Assembly: GCF_000378245.1 (NCBI RefSeq)
Contig: NZ_KB899494.1
Coordinates: forward strand, 340,045 to 404,044
Source: Aromatoleum toluclasticum ATCC 700605
Lineage (GTDB): Bacteria; Pseudomonadota; Gammaproteobacteria; Burkholderiales; Rhodocyclaceae
Direction of reading: 5' to 3'
DNA length: 64,000 nt
Position numbers and translations under genes: made by a program. Below are positions 1 to 8,488 of this stretch, in pieces. The notes below the pieces were generated by a model that searched no databases, was not told the origin of the DNA, and saw only the letters and a list, made by a program, of their open reading frames with translations. Each line of letters opens with the position of its first letter. Positions within the stretch are counted from its first letter, which is position 1.

Positions 1-1776
1 ATCCCGGGCGAGCCGCCACGCTGCGTCGGCACGGTGGAAGACATCACGGAACGGCGTCTGACCGAGGCGCGCATGCGCGAAGCGATGGTGGTGTTCTCGG
101 CGTCGAGCCAGGGCATCATGACGATGGATGCGGAAGGCACGATCACGTCGGTCAATCCGGCTTTTTGCCGCATCACGGGCTACGTGGCCGAGGAGGTGCT
201 CGGGCGCAAGTCCACGGTCTTCGGGGCCGGACGCCAGGACGAGGCCTTCCATGACGCGATGTGGTCGGCGCTCGCGATGTGCGGCGAGTGGGAGGGGGAG
301 GTTTGGAACCGGCGCCGCAGCGGGGAGATCTACCCGCAATGGCTGACGATGTCGGCGGTGCACGGGGAACAGGACGGCGTGCTCGAATATGTCGCGATGT
401 TCAGCGACATCACCGAGCGCAAGCAGCACGAGGACGAGATCTGGCGCCAGGCCAACTTCGACGCGCTGACCGGGCTGGCCAACCGCAGCCTGCTGTATGA
501 CCGTCTCGATCGCGCGCTCGTGCATGCGCGCCGCAACGGCAGCAAGGCGGGACTGTTGTTCCTGGACCTCGACGGCTTCAAGTGGGTGAACGACACGCTC
601 GGCCACGACGTCGGCGACGGGCTGCTCGTCGAGGTCGCGCGCCGCCTCAAGGGCTGCGTGCGCGAGCAGGACACGGTGGCGCGTCTGGGCGGGGACGAGT
701 TCACGATCGTGATCGGCGACCTGCTGGACGCCGAGGACTTGCGCACGGTCGGCGAGAAGGTGCTGGGTGTGCTGGAGGAGCCGATCGCGCTGGCGGGCAC
801 GCGGCACCAGATCTCGGGCAGCATGGGCATCACGGTATTCCCGGACGATGGCGAGGACGTGCACAGCCTGCTGCGCAACGCTGACATCGCGATGTACAAG
901 TCCAAGCAGAACGGCAAGAACCGCTTCCATTTCTATGCGCGCGAGATGCAGTGCGATGCGCTCAAGCGCATGCAGATCGAGGCGGATCTGCGCACGGCGC
1001 TGGCGCAGGACGAATTCACGCTCGAATACCAGCCCATCGTCGTCGCCGACAGCGGCGAACTGTTCGGGGCCGAGGCGCTGATCCGTTGGACGCACCCGCA
1101 GCTCGGGTCGGTGCCGCCTTCGGATTTCGTTCCGGTGGCCGAGGATAGCGGCCTGATCGTGCCGATCGGCGCATGGGTGTTGCGCGAGGCCGTACGCCAG
1201 ATGCACGCCTGGCGCCTCGTCGGTCATGTCTTGCAGCATCTGGCCGTCAACGTGTCGGGGGTGCAGTTCCGCGATCCGGCGCTGCCCGAGCTGGTCGCCG
1301 AGGTGATGGACGGCTACGCGGTGGCGTCGGGGGCGCTGACGCTGGAGATCTGCGAATCGGTGATGGTGGACGCCAACAGCGCCACCGAGAAACGCATGCG
1401 TGTGCTGAAGGATCAGGGGGTCGCGTATTCGCTCGACGACTTCGGCACCGGGTATTCGTCGCTGTCGTACCTGAAGCGCTTTCCGGTCGACATCGTCAAG
1501 ATCGACCGTAGCTTCGTGCGCGATTGTCCTGACGACCGCAGCGACACACACCTGGTCGAGGCCATCATCAACATGGCGCACAGCCTCGACCTGAAGGTGG
1601 TCGCGGAAGGTGTCGAGACGCAGGCGCAGGCGGATTTCCTGCGCGAGCGGGGGTGCGACTACCTGCAGGGCTACCTGATCGCGAAACCGCTGCGCGCGGA
1701 TGCGTTCGAGGGGCTGCTGCGCCGCAGCGTGTCGCCTGCAGGCCCTGCGGGTGTCGCGCTGGCGGCGGCGGGGTGA
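1..1776 (+). CDS. PAS-GGDEF-EAL c-di-GMP turnover protein, 5' end outside window
   Basis: The reading frame is open from base 1, and the first codons encode the tail of a PAS/PAC domain (CVGTVEDITERR), so the gene begins upstream. A further PAS domain follows, then a GGDEF domain with an intact GGDEF motif and an RxxD I-site (REQD) five residues before it, then an EAL domain with EALIRW, DDFGTGYSS, KIDRSF and EGVET. All EAL metal and catalytic signatures look present. The protein should therefore be able to make or degrade c-di-GMP, with PAS domains as the input. No membrane segment is seen in the visible part. A possible internal GTG start at 34 lies inside the PAC tail and is not a credible start. 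Confidence 0.9.
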   Translation: MPGEPPRCVGTVEDITERRLTEARMREAMVVFSASSQGIMTMDAEGTITSVNPAFCRITGYVAEEVLGRKSTVFGAGRQDEAFHDAMWSALAMCGEWEGEVWNRRRSGEIYPQWLTMSAVHGEQDGVLEYVAMFSDITERKQHEDEIWRQANFDALTGLANRSLLYDRLDRALVHARRNGSKAGLLFLDLDGFKWVNDTLGHDVGDGLLVEVARRLKGCVREQDTVARLGGDEFTIVIGDLLDAEDLRTVGEKVLGVLEEPIALAGTRHQISGSMGITVFPDDGEDVHSLLRNADIAMYKSKQNGKNRFHFYAREMQCDALKRMQIEADLRTALAQDEFTLEYQPIVVADSGELFGAEALIRWTHPQLGSVPPSDFVPVAEDSGLIVPIGAWVLREAVRQMHAWRLVGHVLQHLAVNVSGVQFRDPALPELVAEVMDGYAVASGALTLEICESVMVDANSATEKRMRVLKDQGVAYSLDDFGTGYSSLSYLKRFPVDIVKIDRSFVRDCPDDRSDTHLVEAIINMAHSLDLKVVAEGVETQAQADFLRERGCDYLQGYLIAKPLRADAFEGLLRRSVSPAGPAGVALAAAG

Positions 1777-1798
1777 GAGGGCCGGGTGAGGGGGCGGC

Positions 1799-2860
1799 TC
1801 AGTCCGTGTATTCGAAGCGCACGCGCTTGACGTTGCACAGCAGTTCGTAGGCGATCGTGTTCGCCGCCTCGGCGATGCGGTTCACGGGGATGTTGTTGCC
1901 CCACAGTTCGACGCGGCTGCCCAGCCGCGCGTCGGGCAGGTCGGTGAGGTCGACGGTGAGCATGTCCATCGACACGCGGCCGATCAGGCGCGTGCGCAGG
2001 TCGTCGACGGCGACCGGGGTGCCGTCCGGAACGGTGCGCGGGTAGCCGTCGGCGTAGCCCATCGCAACAAGGCCGACGCGGGTCGGGCGCTCGGCGTGGA
2101 AGCGGGCGCCGTAGCCGAGCGGTGCGCCGGCGGGGATCTCGCGTATGGCCATCACCGCGCTCTCGAGCGTCATCACCGGGCGCAGGCCATTTGCTGCGCC
2201 AGGCATGGGGTCGGCGCCGTACAGCAGGATGCCGGGACGCCCCCAGTCGCGGTGGGCGTCGGGCCAGCCGAGGATGGCGCCGGAGTTGGCGAGGCTGCGC
2301 GGACCGGGCAGGTCGCGCGTGGCGGCGTCGAAGGCGGCGACCTGCTCGGGTGTGGACAGGACGTGAGGTTCGTCGGCGCGCGCGAAGTGGGTCATCAGCG
2401 TGATGTTGCCGACCCGGCCGTTGTCCTTGAGGCGTTGCCACGCGGCGCGCAGCTCGTGCGGCATGAAGCCGGCGCGGTTCATGCCGCTGTTGACCTTGAG
2501 CCATACGTCGAGCGGCAGCGCCGGCTTCGCATGGTCGATGATGCGTATCTGCTCGGCGTGGTGCACGACCATCCACAGGTCGTGGCGCACGACCTCGTCG
2601 AGTTCGTCGGCGTCGAAGATGCCTTCGAGCAGCAGGATGGGCTGGTCGATGCCGGCCGCGCGCAGTTCCAGCGCTTCCTCGAGGAAGGCGACGGCGAAGC
2701 CGTCGACCTCCGGCGCGAGGGCGCGCGCGCAGGCGACGGCGCCGTGGCCGTAGGCGTTGGCCTTGACGACGGCAAGTGCCCGGCCGCCGTGGCGGCTGCG
2801 GGCGAGGCGGTAGTTGTGACGCAGGGCGTCGAGATCGATCAGTGCGCGGGCGGGTCTCAT
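1799..2860 (-). CDS. alr: alanine racemase (catabolic, DadX-like context)
   Basis: A 353-residue fold-type III PLP enzyme that interconverts L- and D-alanine. The PLP lysine is K33 in [10 protein letters not shown]. The second catalytic residue, a tyrosine, is Y250 in LGYGARF, followed by GYADGYPR. Length is normal for Alr/DadX. The start codon overlaps the stop of the upstream dadA by four bases, so the two are translationally coupled. Pairing with D-amino acid dehydrogenase suggests the catabolic role: L-alanine is racemised, then the D-form is oxidised to pyruvate. The same enzyme could also supply D-alanine for peptidoglycan, because no other racemase is visible here. Confidence 0.95.
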   Translation of the reverse strand: MRPARALIDLDALRHNYRLARSRHGGRALAVVKANAYGHGAVACARALAPEVDGFAVAFLEEALELRAAGIDQPILLLEGIFDADELDEVVRHDLWMVVHHAEQIRIIDHAKPALPLDVWLKVNSGMNRAGFMPHELRAAWQRLKDNGRVGNITLMTHFARADEPHVLSTPEQVAAFDAATRDLPGPRSLANSGAILGWPDAHRDWGRPGILLYGADPMPGAANGLRPVMTLESAVMAIREIPAGAPLGYGARFHAERPTRVGLVAMGYADGYPRTVPDGTPVAVDDLRTRLIGRVSMDMLTVDLTDLPDARLGSRVELWGNNIPVNRIAEAANTIAYELLCNVKRVRFEYTD

Positions 2861-4158
2861 GCGACGGGGGACAAGTTAAGGCCTTGCGAGCGGGAAGCCG
2901 CTACTTTGCCATAACGCGCGAGTCCCAAGTCGGAATGACGGATCGCAGGCTGCTTGCCGGTGACCAGATCGGCGACCAGTTGCCCGGAGCCGCAGGCCAT
3001 CGTCCAGCCGAGGGTGCCGTGGCCGGTGTTGAGGTAGAGCTGCGGATAGGCGGTTGCGCCGACGACGGGGGTGCCGTCCGGCGTCATCGGGCGCAGGCCG
3101 GTCCAGAATTCCGCTGCGGGCAGGTCGCCGCCGCCGGGGAAGAGGTCGCCGACGACCATTTCCAGCGTCTCGCGGCGGCGCGGGTTGAGCGAGAGGTCGA
3201 AGCCGGCGAGTTCGGCCATGCCGCCGACACGGATGCGGTCGTCGAAGCGGGTGATGGCGATCTTGTAGGTCTCGTCGAGCACCGTGGATACCGGCGCCTT
3301 CGCCGCGTCGACGAGCGGCACGGTGAGCGAATAGCCCTTCAGCGGATACACCGGCAGGTCGAGGCCCAGCGGCTTGAGCATCTGGCGCGAGTAGCTGCCC
3401 AGCGCGAGCACGTAGCGGTCGGCCGCGAGCACCTCGTCGCCGACCTGCACGCCGATGACGTCGCCGCCGCCGACGAGCACTTCGCGGATGTCCTGGCCGA
3501 AGCGGAACTCAACGCCCAGTTCGCGCGCCTTTTCGGCGAGCCGCGTGGTGAACAGCTGGCAGTCGCCCGTTTCGTCGTTGGGCAGGCGCAGGCCGCCGGC
3601 AAGCTTGTCGCGCACTGCGGCGAGTGCCGGCTCGGCGCTCGCCAGCGCTTGGCGGTCGAGCACTTCGAAGGGTACGCCGCATTCCTTCAGCACCTCGATG
3701 TCGCGCGCCGCGGCGTCGACCTGGGCCTGGCTGCGGAAGAGCTGCAGCGTGCCGCGCGTGCGTTCCTCGTAGCTGATGCCGGTGTCGGCTCGCAGGTCGC
3801 GCAGCACGTCGCGGCTGTACTCGGACAGGCGCATCATGCGTTCCTTGTTCACGGCGTAGCGGTCGGCGGTGCAGTTCTTCAGCATCTCGGCCATCCAGCG
3901 CAGCTGGAAGAGGCTGCCGTCGGCGCGGATCGCGAGCGGGGCGTGGCGCTGGAATAGCCACTTGACCGCCTTCAGCGGGATGCCGGGCGCGGCCCACGGG
4001 GTCGAATAGCCGGGCGAGACCTGGCCGGCGTTGGCGTAGCTGGTTTCGAGCGCCGGCGCGGGCTGGCGGTCGATGACCGTGACCTGGGCGCCGCTGCGGG
4101 CGAGGTAGTACGCGGTGGTGGTGCCGACGACGCCGCTGCCGAGGACGAGAACGCGCAT
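2857..4158 (-). CDS. dadA: D-amino acid dehydrogenase small subunit
   Basis: A 433-residue FAD enzyme of the DAO family. The N-terminal dinucleotide fold is [17 protein letters not shown] and is followed by the DadA-typical segment around [14 protein letters not shown]. DadA oxidatively deaminates D-amino acids (mainly D-alanine) at the inner face of the cytoplasmic membrane and passes electrons to the respiratory chain. It is first in an operon with alr and divergent from an Lrp-type gene, the standard arrangement for alanine catabolism. The 134-bp divergent gap holds a perfect GTGAA-N-TTCAC palindrome that could be the operator. Confidence 0.95.
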   Translation of the reverse strand: MRVLVLGSGVVGTTTAYYLARSGAQVTVIDRQPAPALETSYANAGQVSPGYSTPWAAPGIPLKAVKWLFQRHAPLAIRADGSLFQLRWMAEMLKNCTADRYAVNKERMMRLSEYSRDVLRDLRADTGISYEERTRGTLQLFRSQAQVDAAARDIEVLKECGVPFEVLDRQALASAEPALAAVRDKLAGGLRLPNDETGDCQLFTTRLAEKARELGVEFRFGQDIREVLVGGGDVIGVQVGDEVLAADRYVLALGSYSRQMLKPLGLDLPVYPLKGYSLTVPLVDAAKAPVSTVLDETYKIAITRFDDRIRVGGMAELAGFDLSLNPRRRETLEMVVGDLFPGGGDLPAAEFWTGLRPMTPDGTPVVGATAYPQLYLNTGHGTLGWTMACGSGQLVADLVTGKQPAIRHSDLGLARYGKVAASRSQGLNLSPVA

Positions 4159-4215
4159 GTTTGTCTCCGTGGATTTCGATGCATTGAATATCGCCAGTCT
4201 ATTGATGGTTTGATA

Positions 4216-4263
4216 GTGAAATTCACCTGAATTGACGCTTCACTCAGTGGATTGACGTATATT
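4216..4263. promoter_or_regulatory. Divergent dadA / Lrp-type gene control region
   Basis: A perfect palindrome GTGAAATTCAC lies at 4216-4226, and a TATATT -10-like hexamer for the rightward gene at 4258-4263, 30 bp before its start codon. The gap is locally AT-rich compared with the flanking genes. Lrp/AsnC regulators commonly bind short palindromes in divergent promoters of this kind. That this is the site is inference. Confidence 0.4.
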
Positions 4264-4292
4264 CAGCCGGTGTTTTCCTACGGAACAGTGAA

Positions 4293-4757
4293 ATGCGCGA
4301 ACTCGACCGCATCGACCGCAAGATCCTCGATCTGCTGCAGAAGGACGGCCGGATTCCGATGACCGATCTGGCGGCGAAGATCGGTCTGTCGGCGACGCCG
4401 TGCACCGAGCGCGTGCGGCGCCTGGAGCGTGAAGGCGTGATCACCGGCTACCACGCGCACGTGAATCCGCATGCGCTGGGCAAGAACCTGCTGGTGTTCG
4501 TCGAGATCAAGCTGTCGGCGAAGTCGGGCGAGGTGTTCGATCGCGTGAAGAAGGAGCTGAGCTTCGTGCCCGAGGTGATGGAGTGTCATCTCGTGTCGGG
4601 CGACTTCGACTATCTCGTGAAGGCGCGCATCACCGAGATGGGCGAATACCGGCGTCTGCTCGGCAACATCCTGCTCAAACTGCCGTCGGCGGCGGAGTCG
4701 CGCAGCTACGTGGTGATGGAGGAGCTGAAGGAGACGCTGTACATCCCGGCCGAGTGA
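4293..4757 (+). CDS. Lrp/AsnC-family transcriptional regulator
   Basis: A 154-residue regulator with an N-terminal winged HTH (LDRIDRKILDLLQKDGRI through LSATPCTERVRRLE) and a C-terminal RAM/AsnC ligand-binding domain containing the highly conserved ECHLVSGDFDYL motif. Sequence and length are close to E. coli Lrp. It is divergent from dadA-alr, so the likely job is sensing alanine or another amino acid and controlling that operon, as DadR/Lrp-type proteins do elsewhere. A more global Lrp role cannot be excluded. Confidence 0.9.
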   Translation: MRELDRIDRKILDLLQKDGRIPMTDLAAKIGLSATPCTERVRRLEREGVITGYHAHVNPHALGKNLLVFVEIKLSAKSGEVFDRVKKELSFVPEVMECHLVSGDFDYLVKARITEMGEYRRLLGNILLKLPSAAESRSYVVMEELKETLYIPAE

Positions 4758-4763
4758 GCGGCC

Positions 4764-5489
4764 TCAGATCAGGCCGGGGATGTCGGGGCGGAACAGGCTG
4801 TCGGCGATCGGCGCGTCGTATTCGACCGACTCGATGACCGAGTGGCCGGTGTAGCGTCCCATCGCGTAGTGGTGTTCGACGGCGGCGTAGAGACGGCCGT
4901 CCGTTGTGCGGAAGTCCTCATACACGGTACCGAACACCATCTCGCTGCCGCCCGGGTGGGTGAGGATGCCGCGCGAGCGCAGGATGCGGCCCGACTCGGG
5001 GTCGACTTCGGCGACCACGCGCAGCTTGTCGCCGAGCGGCATTTCGACGAAGTGCAGGCGCGTGTCGCCGATGCGGTGCTCGCCGCCGTCGCGCAGTTGC
5101 TCGCGTGCCGCGAGCAGGTTCCACGGCAGGGCGACACGTGCCGCCTGCAGGATCAGCGCGCTGCGGAAGGCCTCGCTCATCGGCCTGCTGCTCTGCCAGG
5201 CTGCCGGGCCGTCGATGATGCGGGTCTCGACGCCGGAACGGTAGTGGATCTCGATGCGGAAGCGTTCGGCGCCGCGGTAGGCGCGCAGCAGTGTGCCCTC
5301 GCCGCGGCTGTGCGAGAGCGTGCGTCCGCGTTGCAGGATGGAGCTGGGCAGCGTGAGCGTGCCGTAGGCGCGTTCGATGCGTTCGAGCAGGGGGCCGAGT
5401 TCGGCCGCGCCTGCCGCGCCGGCGAAGACCAGCACCGTTGCAGCGACGAGCAGCCGCAGCCAGGATGCCGGGCCCGACACGCCGCGCAT
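4764..5489 (-). CDS. Exported protein of unknown function, LolA-like character
   Basis: 241 residues with a clear signal peptide (LRLLVAATVLVFAGAAGAAE, cleavage after AGAA). The mature part is rich in alternating beta-strand patterns, with segments such as IIDGPAAWQSS and VVAEVDPESGRIL that resemble the LolA/LolB/RseB-type periplasmic beta fold. I cannot assign it to a family with confidence. It lies four bases downstream of the EF-hand gene on the same strand, so the two probably form a unit exported to the periplasm. Its 3' end faces the Lrp-type gene. Confidence 0.6.
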   Translation of the reverse strand: MRGVSGPASWLRLLVAATVLVFAGAAGAAELGPLLERIERAYGTLTLPSSILQRGRTLSHSRGEGTLLRAYRGAERFRIEIHYRSGVETRIIDGPAAWQSSRPMSEAFRSALILQAARVALPWNLLAAREQLRDGGEHRIGDTRLHFVEMPLGDKLRVVAEVDPESGRILRSRGILTHPGGSEMVFGTVYEDFRTTDGRLYAAVEHHYAMGRYTGHSVIESVEYDAPIADSLFRPDIPGLI

Positions 5490-5493
5490 CGCC

Positions 5494-5820
5494 TTATTCC
5501 TTCTTCCAGCGGTTGTGACCGATGAATTCTTCCCAGTCGAGGAAGCCGTCGCGGTTCTTGTCGAGCTGGTCGAAATTGTCGTTCAGGTAGGGGCGGGCGT
5601 TGACTTCCTCGCGCGACAGCTTGCCGTCCTTGTTGGCGTCGGCGCTGTCGAAGCGCTCGATGGCCTTTTGGCGCGCAGCGCGGCCGACCTCGCCGAGGTG
5701 GTCGTCGCGGTCGAGCGAGGGAATGCGCGACTGGGCTGCCGCGGTGAGAGGGGTCGCCAAGGGGGCGGCCAGCGCGAGCGCGAGCAGGGTGGCGGCCAGG
5801 GGGTGGGCTGGGGAGTTCAT
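5494..5820 (-). CDS. Exported EF-hand calcium-binding protein
   Basis: 108 residues. The start at 5820 was chosen because it begins an evident signal peptide (MNSPAHPLAATLLALALAAP, cleavage near AAAQ). A much longer upstream extension in frame looks non-coding. The mature protein has two canonical EF-hand loops, DANKDGKLSREE and DKNRDGFLDWEE, with all calcium-coordinating positions filled. It probably binds Ca2+ in the periplasm. Ca-binding proteins of this size are common in proteobacteria and mostly uncharacterised. It is likely co-transcribed with the next gene. Confidence 0.85.
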   Translation of the reverse strand: MNSPAHPLAATLLALALAAPLATPLTAAAQSRIPSLDRDDHLGEVGRAARQKAIERFDSADANKDGKLSREEVNARPYLNDNFDQLDKNRDGFLDWEEFIGHNRWKKE

Positions 5821-6085
5821 GATCGCTTTGATGCGGAGGCGAGAGTTGTCGCCGGCCTGCGGTGGACGCCGGAGCATGGGGGGATGTTCCGCCAAATCAC
5901 CTGCGCTGGCAATCGTGGCGGGGCGAATGTCCCCGCTTGCGCTGGCCGGAGGTGTTCCACCCTGTAACAACTGTGTCGCCGGCCGCTTGCCCGCTGTGTC
6001 AAAGCGGATCACTTCTGTGTGGCGATATGGGGGTAATGCGTAGCGAAAATCGCGAAAAATGCGGCGAAAGTGCAGTAATCCGGAA

Positions 6086-6102
6086 TTGGCCCGGAGTTTG
6101 CG
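6086..6102 (+). promoter_or_regulatory. Sigma-54 (-24/-12) promoter candidate for porin
   Basis: TTGGCCCGGAGTTTGC has GG and GC exactly ten bases apart and matches the RpoN consensus TGGCAC-N5-TTGC at nearly every conserved base. It is about 120 bp upstream of the porin start, leaving a leader of about 110 nt. This is the only recognisable element in the 404-bp gap 5821-6224. No enhancer-binding-protein site was identified. Confidence 0.55.
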
Positions 6103-6224
6103 AAGTGCGCCCAGGCCCGCCGATCGGCGCGGCTGTACGCACCGGTTGTCGCCCTTCGGGACAGGGGCGCGGGGGCGGAACGCAAACAAAGAAGGCAGCA
6201 AAACCAAAGGCCAAGGAGGAAAAC

Positions 6225-7403
6225 ATGACTATTCGTGCGAAATCGGGTGTATTGAAGCGGACGGCGATGGCGGGCGCACTGTGCGCGCTGGGGCTGGGGC
6301 AGGCCCATGCAGTGAGCTTCACGCAGGGCGACTCGACGATCGACATCAACGGGACGATCAACGGCTTCTATTCGAACCGCACGTCCGAGTCCGGCGGCGT
6401 GAAGACGACGAACTCCGCGCTGACCAACGGCCTGCTGCCGGGCTGGATCAACTTCGTGTTCACGACCAAGGTCGATGGGCTGGACATCAAGGCGCACGTG
6501 GGTTTCGCGCCCGGCATCAACGACAAGTCGGACGTCGTCGGCCTGCCGAGCAACCCGGGCTGCGGCGGTGCGACCGGCTGTGACAGCCCCTTCTCGCAGA
6601 TCGATACCCGCAACCTGTACTTCCAGTTCGGCGCGCCCGACTGGGGCACCGTGAAGCTCGGCCGCGACATCGGCCTGTTCGGGCAGAAGATCATCCTCTC
6701 CGACATGACGCTGCTGGGCCTGGGCGGCAACAGCTACGCGGCGACGCCGTTCAACACCACCTTCGGCATGATCGGCCACGGCTACATGTACACCGGCTTT
6801 CAGCCGCAGATCACTTACACGACGCCGACCATGGGCGGCTTCTCGGCTTCGGCCGGCATCTTCGATCCGAACAAGTTCGCTGGCGACGAAACGCAGGATC
6901 CGGGCTTCCAGGCGATGCTGAACTACGACTGGAAGGCGGGCGCGAGCACGACCGGGTCGCTGTGGGCCGGCTACGTCCATCAGGGCACGAGCGGTGACGG
7001 CAGCTTCGACGCGAACGGCTACGAGCTCGGCGCGAAGATCGGCGTCGGCAACTTCGAGGCGGTGGCCTACGGCTTCGATGCGAAAGGCCTGGGGCTGTCG
7101 ACGGTCGGCGCGCTGTACTTCTCGCCCTTCGAGAAGACCAAGGGCAAGGGCTACTTCGTGCAGGGCACGTACAAGTTCGGCAAGACCAAGGTGGGCCTGA
7201 ACTACGGCGAGAACCGCGACAGCAGTGGCACGCTGACGGAGACCAACAAGTTCCGTTCGGCGACCCTCGGCGTGTATCACAGCCTGAACAAGTACGTAAC
7301 GCTAGTGGCCGAGTACAACCGCGAGAAGGGCACCGGGGCGGACATCTTCCCGGGCGACCTGAAGACCCGCACGATCTCGCTGGGCGGCATCCTGTTCTTC
7401 TGA
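6225..7403 (+). CDS. Outer-membrane porin (Gram-negative trimeric type)
   Basis: 392 residues. The start at 6225 is set by a strong Shine-Dalgarno (AAGGAGG at 6213-6219) and a signal peptide ending in LGLGQAHAV. The mature protein has many glycine- and aromatic-rich beta-strand segments, and it ends in a terminal phenylalanine (GGILFF) as required for Bam-mediated assembly. The betaproteobacterial porin motif YFQFGAPDWGTVKLGRD is present. It should be a general or anion-selective diffusion channel. The sigma-54-like promoter upstream suggests expression tied to nitrogen or carbon-source signals rather than housekeeping. Confidence 0.85.
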   Translation: MTIRAKSGVLKRTAMAGALCALGLGQAHAVSFTQGDSTIDINGTINGFYSNRTSESGGVKTTNSALTNGLLPGWINFVFTTKVDGLDIKAHVGFAPGINDKSDVVGLPSNPGCGGATGCDSPFSQIDTRNLYFQFGAPDWGTVKLGRDIGLFGQKIILSDMTLLGLGGNSYAATPFNTTFGMIGHGYMYTGFQPQITYTTPTMGGFSASAGIFDPNKFAGDETQDPGFQAMLNYDWKAGASTTGSLWAGYVHQGTSGDGSFDANGYELGAKIGVGNFEAVAYGFDAKGLGLSTVGALYFSPFEKTKGKGYFVQGTYKFGKTKVGLNYGENRDSSGTLTETNKFRSATLGVYHSLNKYVTLVAEYNREKGTGADIFPGDLKTRTISLGGILFF

Positions 7404-7476
7404 GTCAAGTAACCCGGTGGGCAATAATGTGATCTCAGGTTGAGTTCTGCACGATTGCTCCCAGAAGTCTCCGCTT

Positions 7477-7504
7477 CGCTCCGCCGTTCCGCTGGCGCGG
7501 AGCG
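7477..7504. terminator. Hairpin downstream of porin
   Basis: Perfect eight-base arms CGCTCCGC (7477-7484) and GCGGAGCG (7497-7504) form a stem-loop 75 bp after the porin stop. No T-run follows, so it could be a terminator or part of the adjacent repeat element. Confidence 0.35.
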
Positions 7505-7529
7505 GTGCTCCGCGAAAACCCCTGCTGCA

Positions 7530-7617
7530 CCCCCTTCAAGGGGAGGGTTGGGGTGGGGATGGGTTAGACGAAGGCAGCAGAAACCCATCCCCCTCCTGAC
7601 CTCCCCCTTGAAGGGGG
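7530..7617. repeat. Large imperfect inverted repeat (REP/MITE-like)
   Basis: Arms of about 36 bases at 7530-7565 and 7582-7617 are near-perfect reverse complements around a 16-base loop. Each outer end carries CCCCCTTCAAGGGG-type sequence and each inner end ATGGGTT / AACCCAT. The composition is unlike a simple terminator, and the element fills much of the 365-bp gap between the porin and torR. No ORF or transposase is associated. Copy number elsewhere in the genome is unknown. Confidence 0.6.
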
Positions 7618-7768
7618 AGGGACCACGTGCCCAGGCAGACTCCATGTACTTGACTGCCGCCATGGCTAATGGGCATGCGGACGGGTATGGCGGGAATCCC
7701 GATATAATCGGAAGTGCGTCGCATCCCGTGGCGCGCCGCCCCTCATCCTTGCCGCCGTTCCGCCGACC

Positions 7769-8488
7769 TTGATCGAGAATCGACCCGCCAGACTCCTTGT
7801 CGTCGATGACGACCCGGTGACCCGTGCCCGGCTCGAAGCCTATTTCTCGAACGAGGGCTACGAGGTGCTGGCCGCCGCGAACGGCGAGGACATGTGGCGC
7901 TCCCTCAATTCGGCGCCCATCGACGTCGTGTTGCTCGATGTCGGCCTGCCGGGCAAGGACGGGCTGGAGCTGGCGCGGGAGCTGCGCGCCCATGACGAGC
8001 GCCTGGGCATCATCCTCGTGACCGGTCGCAACGACGACATCGACAAGATCGTCGGTCTCGAATCGGGCGCCGACGACTACGTCACCAAGCCCTTCAATTC
8101 GCGCGAGCTGCTTGCGCGCGTGAAGATCATCCTGCGCGGCAACCGCAATCGGCCGGCGACGCAGGAGCGCAATGCCTACCGCTTCGGCGGCTGGACGCTG
8201 GACGTCGCCCACCGGCGCCTCGTCGCGAGCGACGGCAGCCGCGAAAGCCTGACGCGCGGGGAGTTCGAGTTGCTGGCGAGCTTCGTGCGCCGGCCGGGTG
8301 TGGTGCTGAGCCGCGACCGGCTGATGCAGACGGTGAGCCACCGCGCGTGGGATCCCAACGACCGCACGATCGACGTGCTGATCTCGCGCCTGCGCGAGAA
8401 GCTCGAGGACGATCCCAAGCAGCCCGAACTGATCGTGACGGTGCGCGGCGAGGGCTATCTGTTCGCGGGCGACGTCACCCCGGTCTAG
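7769..8488 (+). CDS. torR: TorR-like OmpR-family response regulator
   Basis: 239 residues. The receiver domain has the acidic pocket DDD at 13-15, phosphoacceptor D57 in LLDVGLPGKDG, and KPF. The C-terminal winged-helix OmpR/PhoB DNA-binding domain ends in TVRGEGYLF. The start is TTG at 7769; no in-frame ATG gives the full receiver domain. It converges on, and overlaps by 14 bp, the TorS-like kinase gene, with torT and a TorA-like gene next door. The expected role is activating TMAO/S-oxide respiration genes when phosphorylated. Candidate tor boxes are upstream of the torA-like gene. Confidence 0.85.
   Translation: MIENRPARLLVVDDDPVTRARLEAYFSNEGYEVLAAANGEDMWRSLNSAPIDVVLLDVGLPGKDGLELARELRAHDERLGIILVTGRNDDIDKIVGLESGADDYVTKPFNSRELLARVKIILRGNRNRPATQERNAYRFGGWTLDVAHRRLVASDGSRESLTRGEFELLASFVRRPGVVLSRDRLMQTVSHRAWDPNDRTIDVLISRLREKLEDDPKQPELIVTVRGEGYLFAGDVTPV

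Noticed and set aside
7404..7768. CRISPR array or tandem repeat around 7.5 kb
   Set aside because: There is a single inverted repeat and no regularly spaced direct repeats; no cas genes are in the window.
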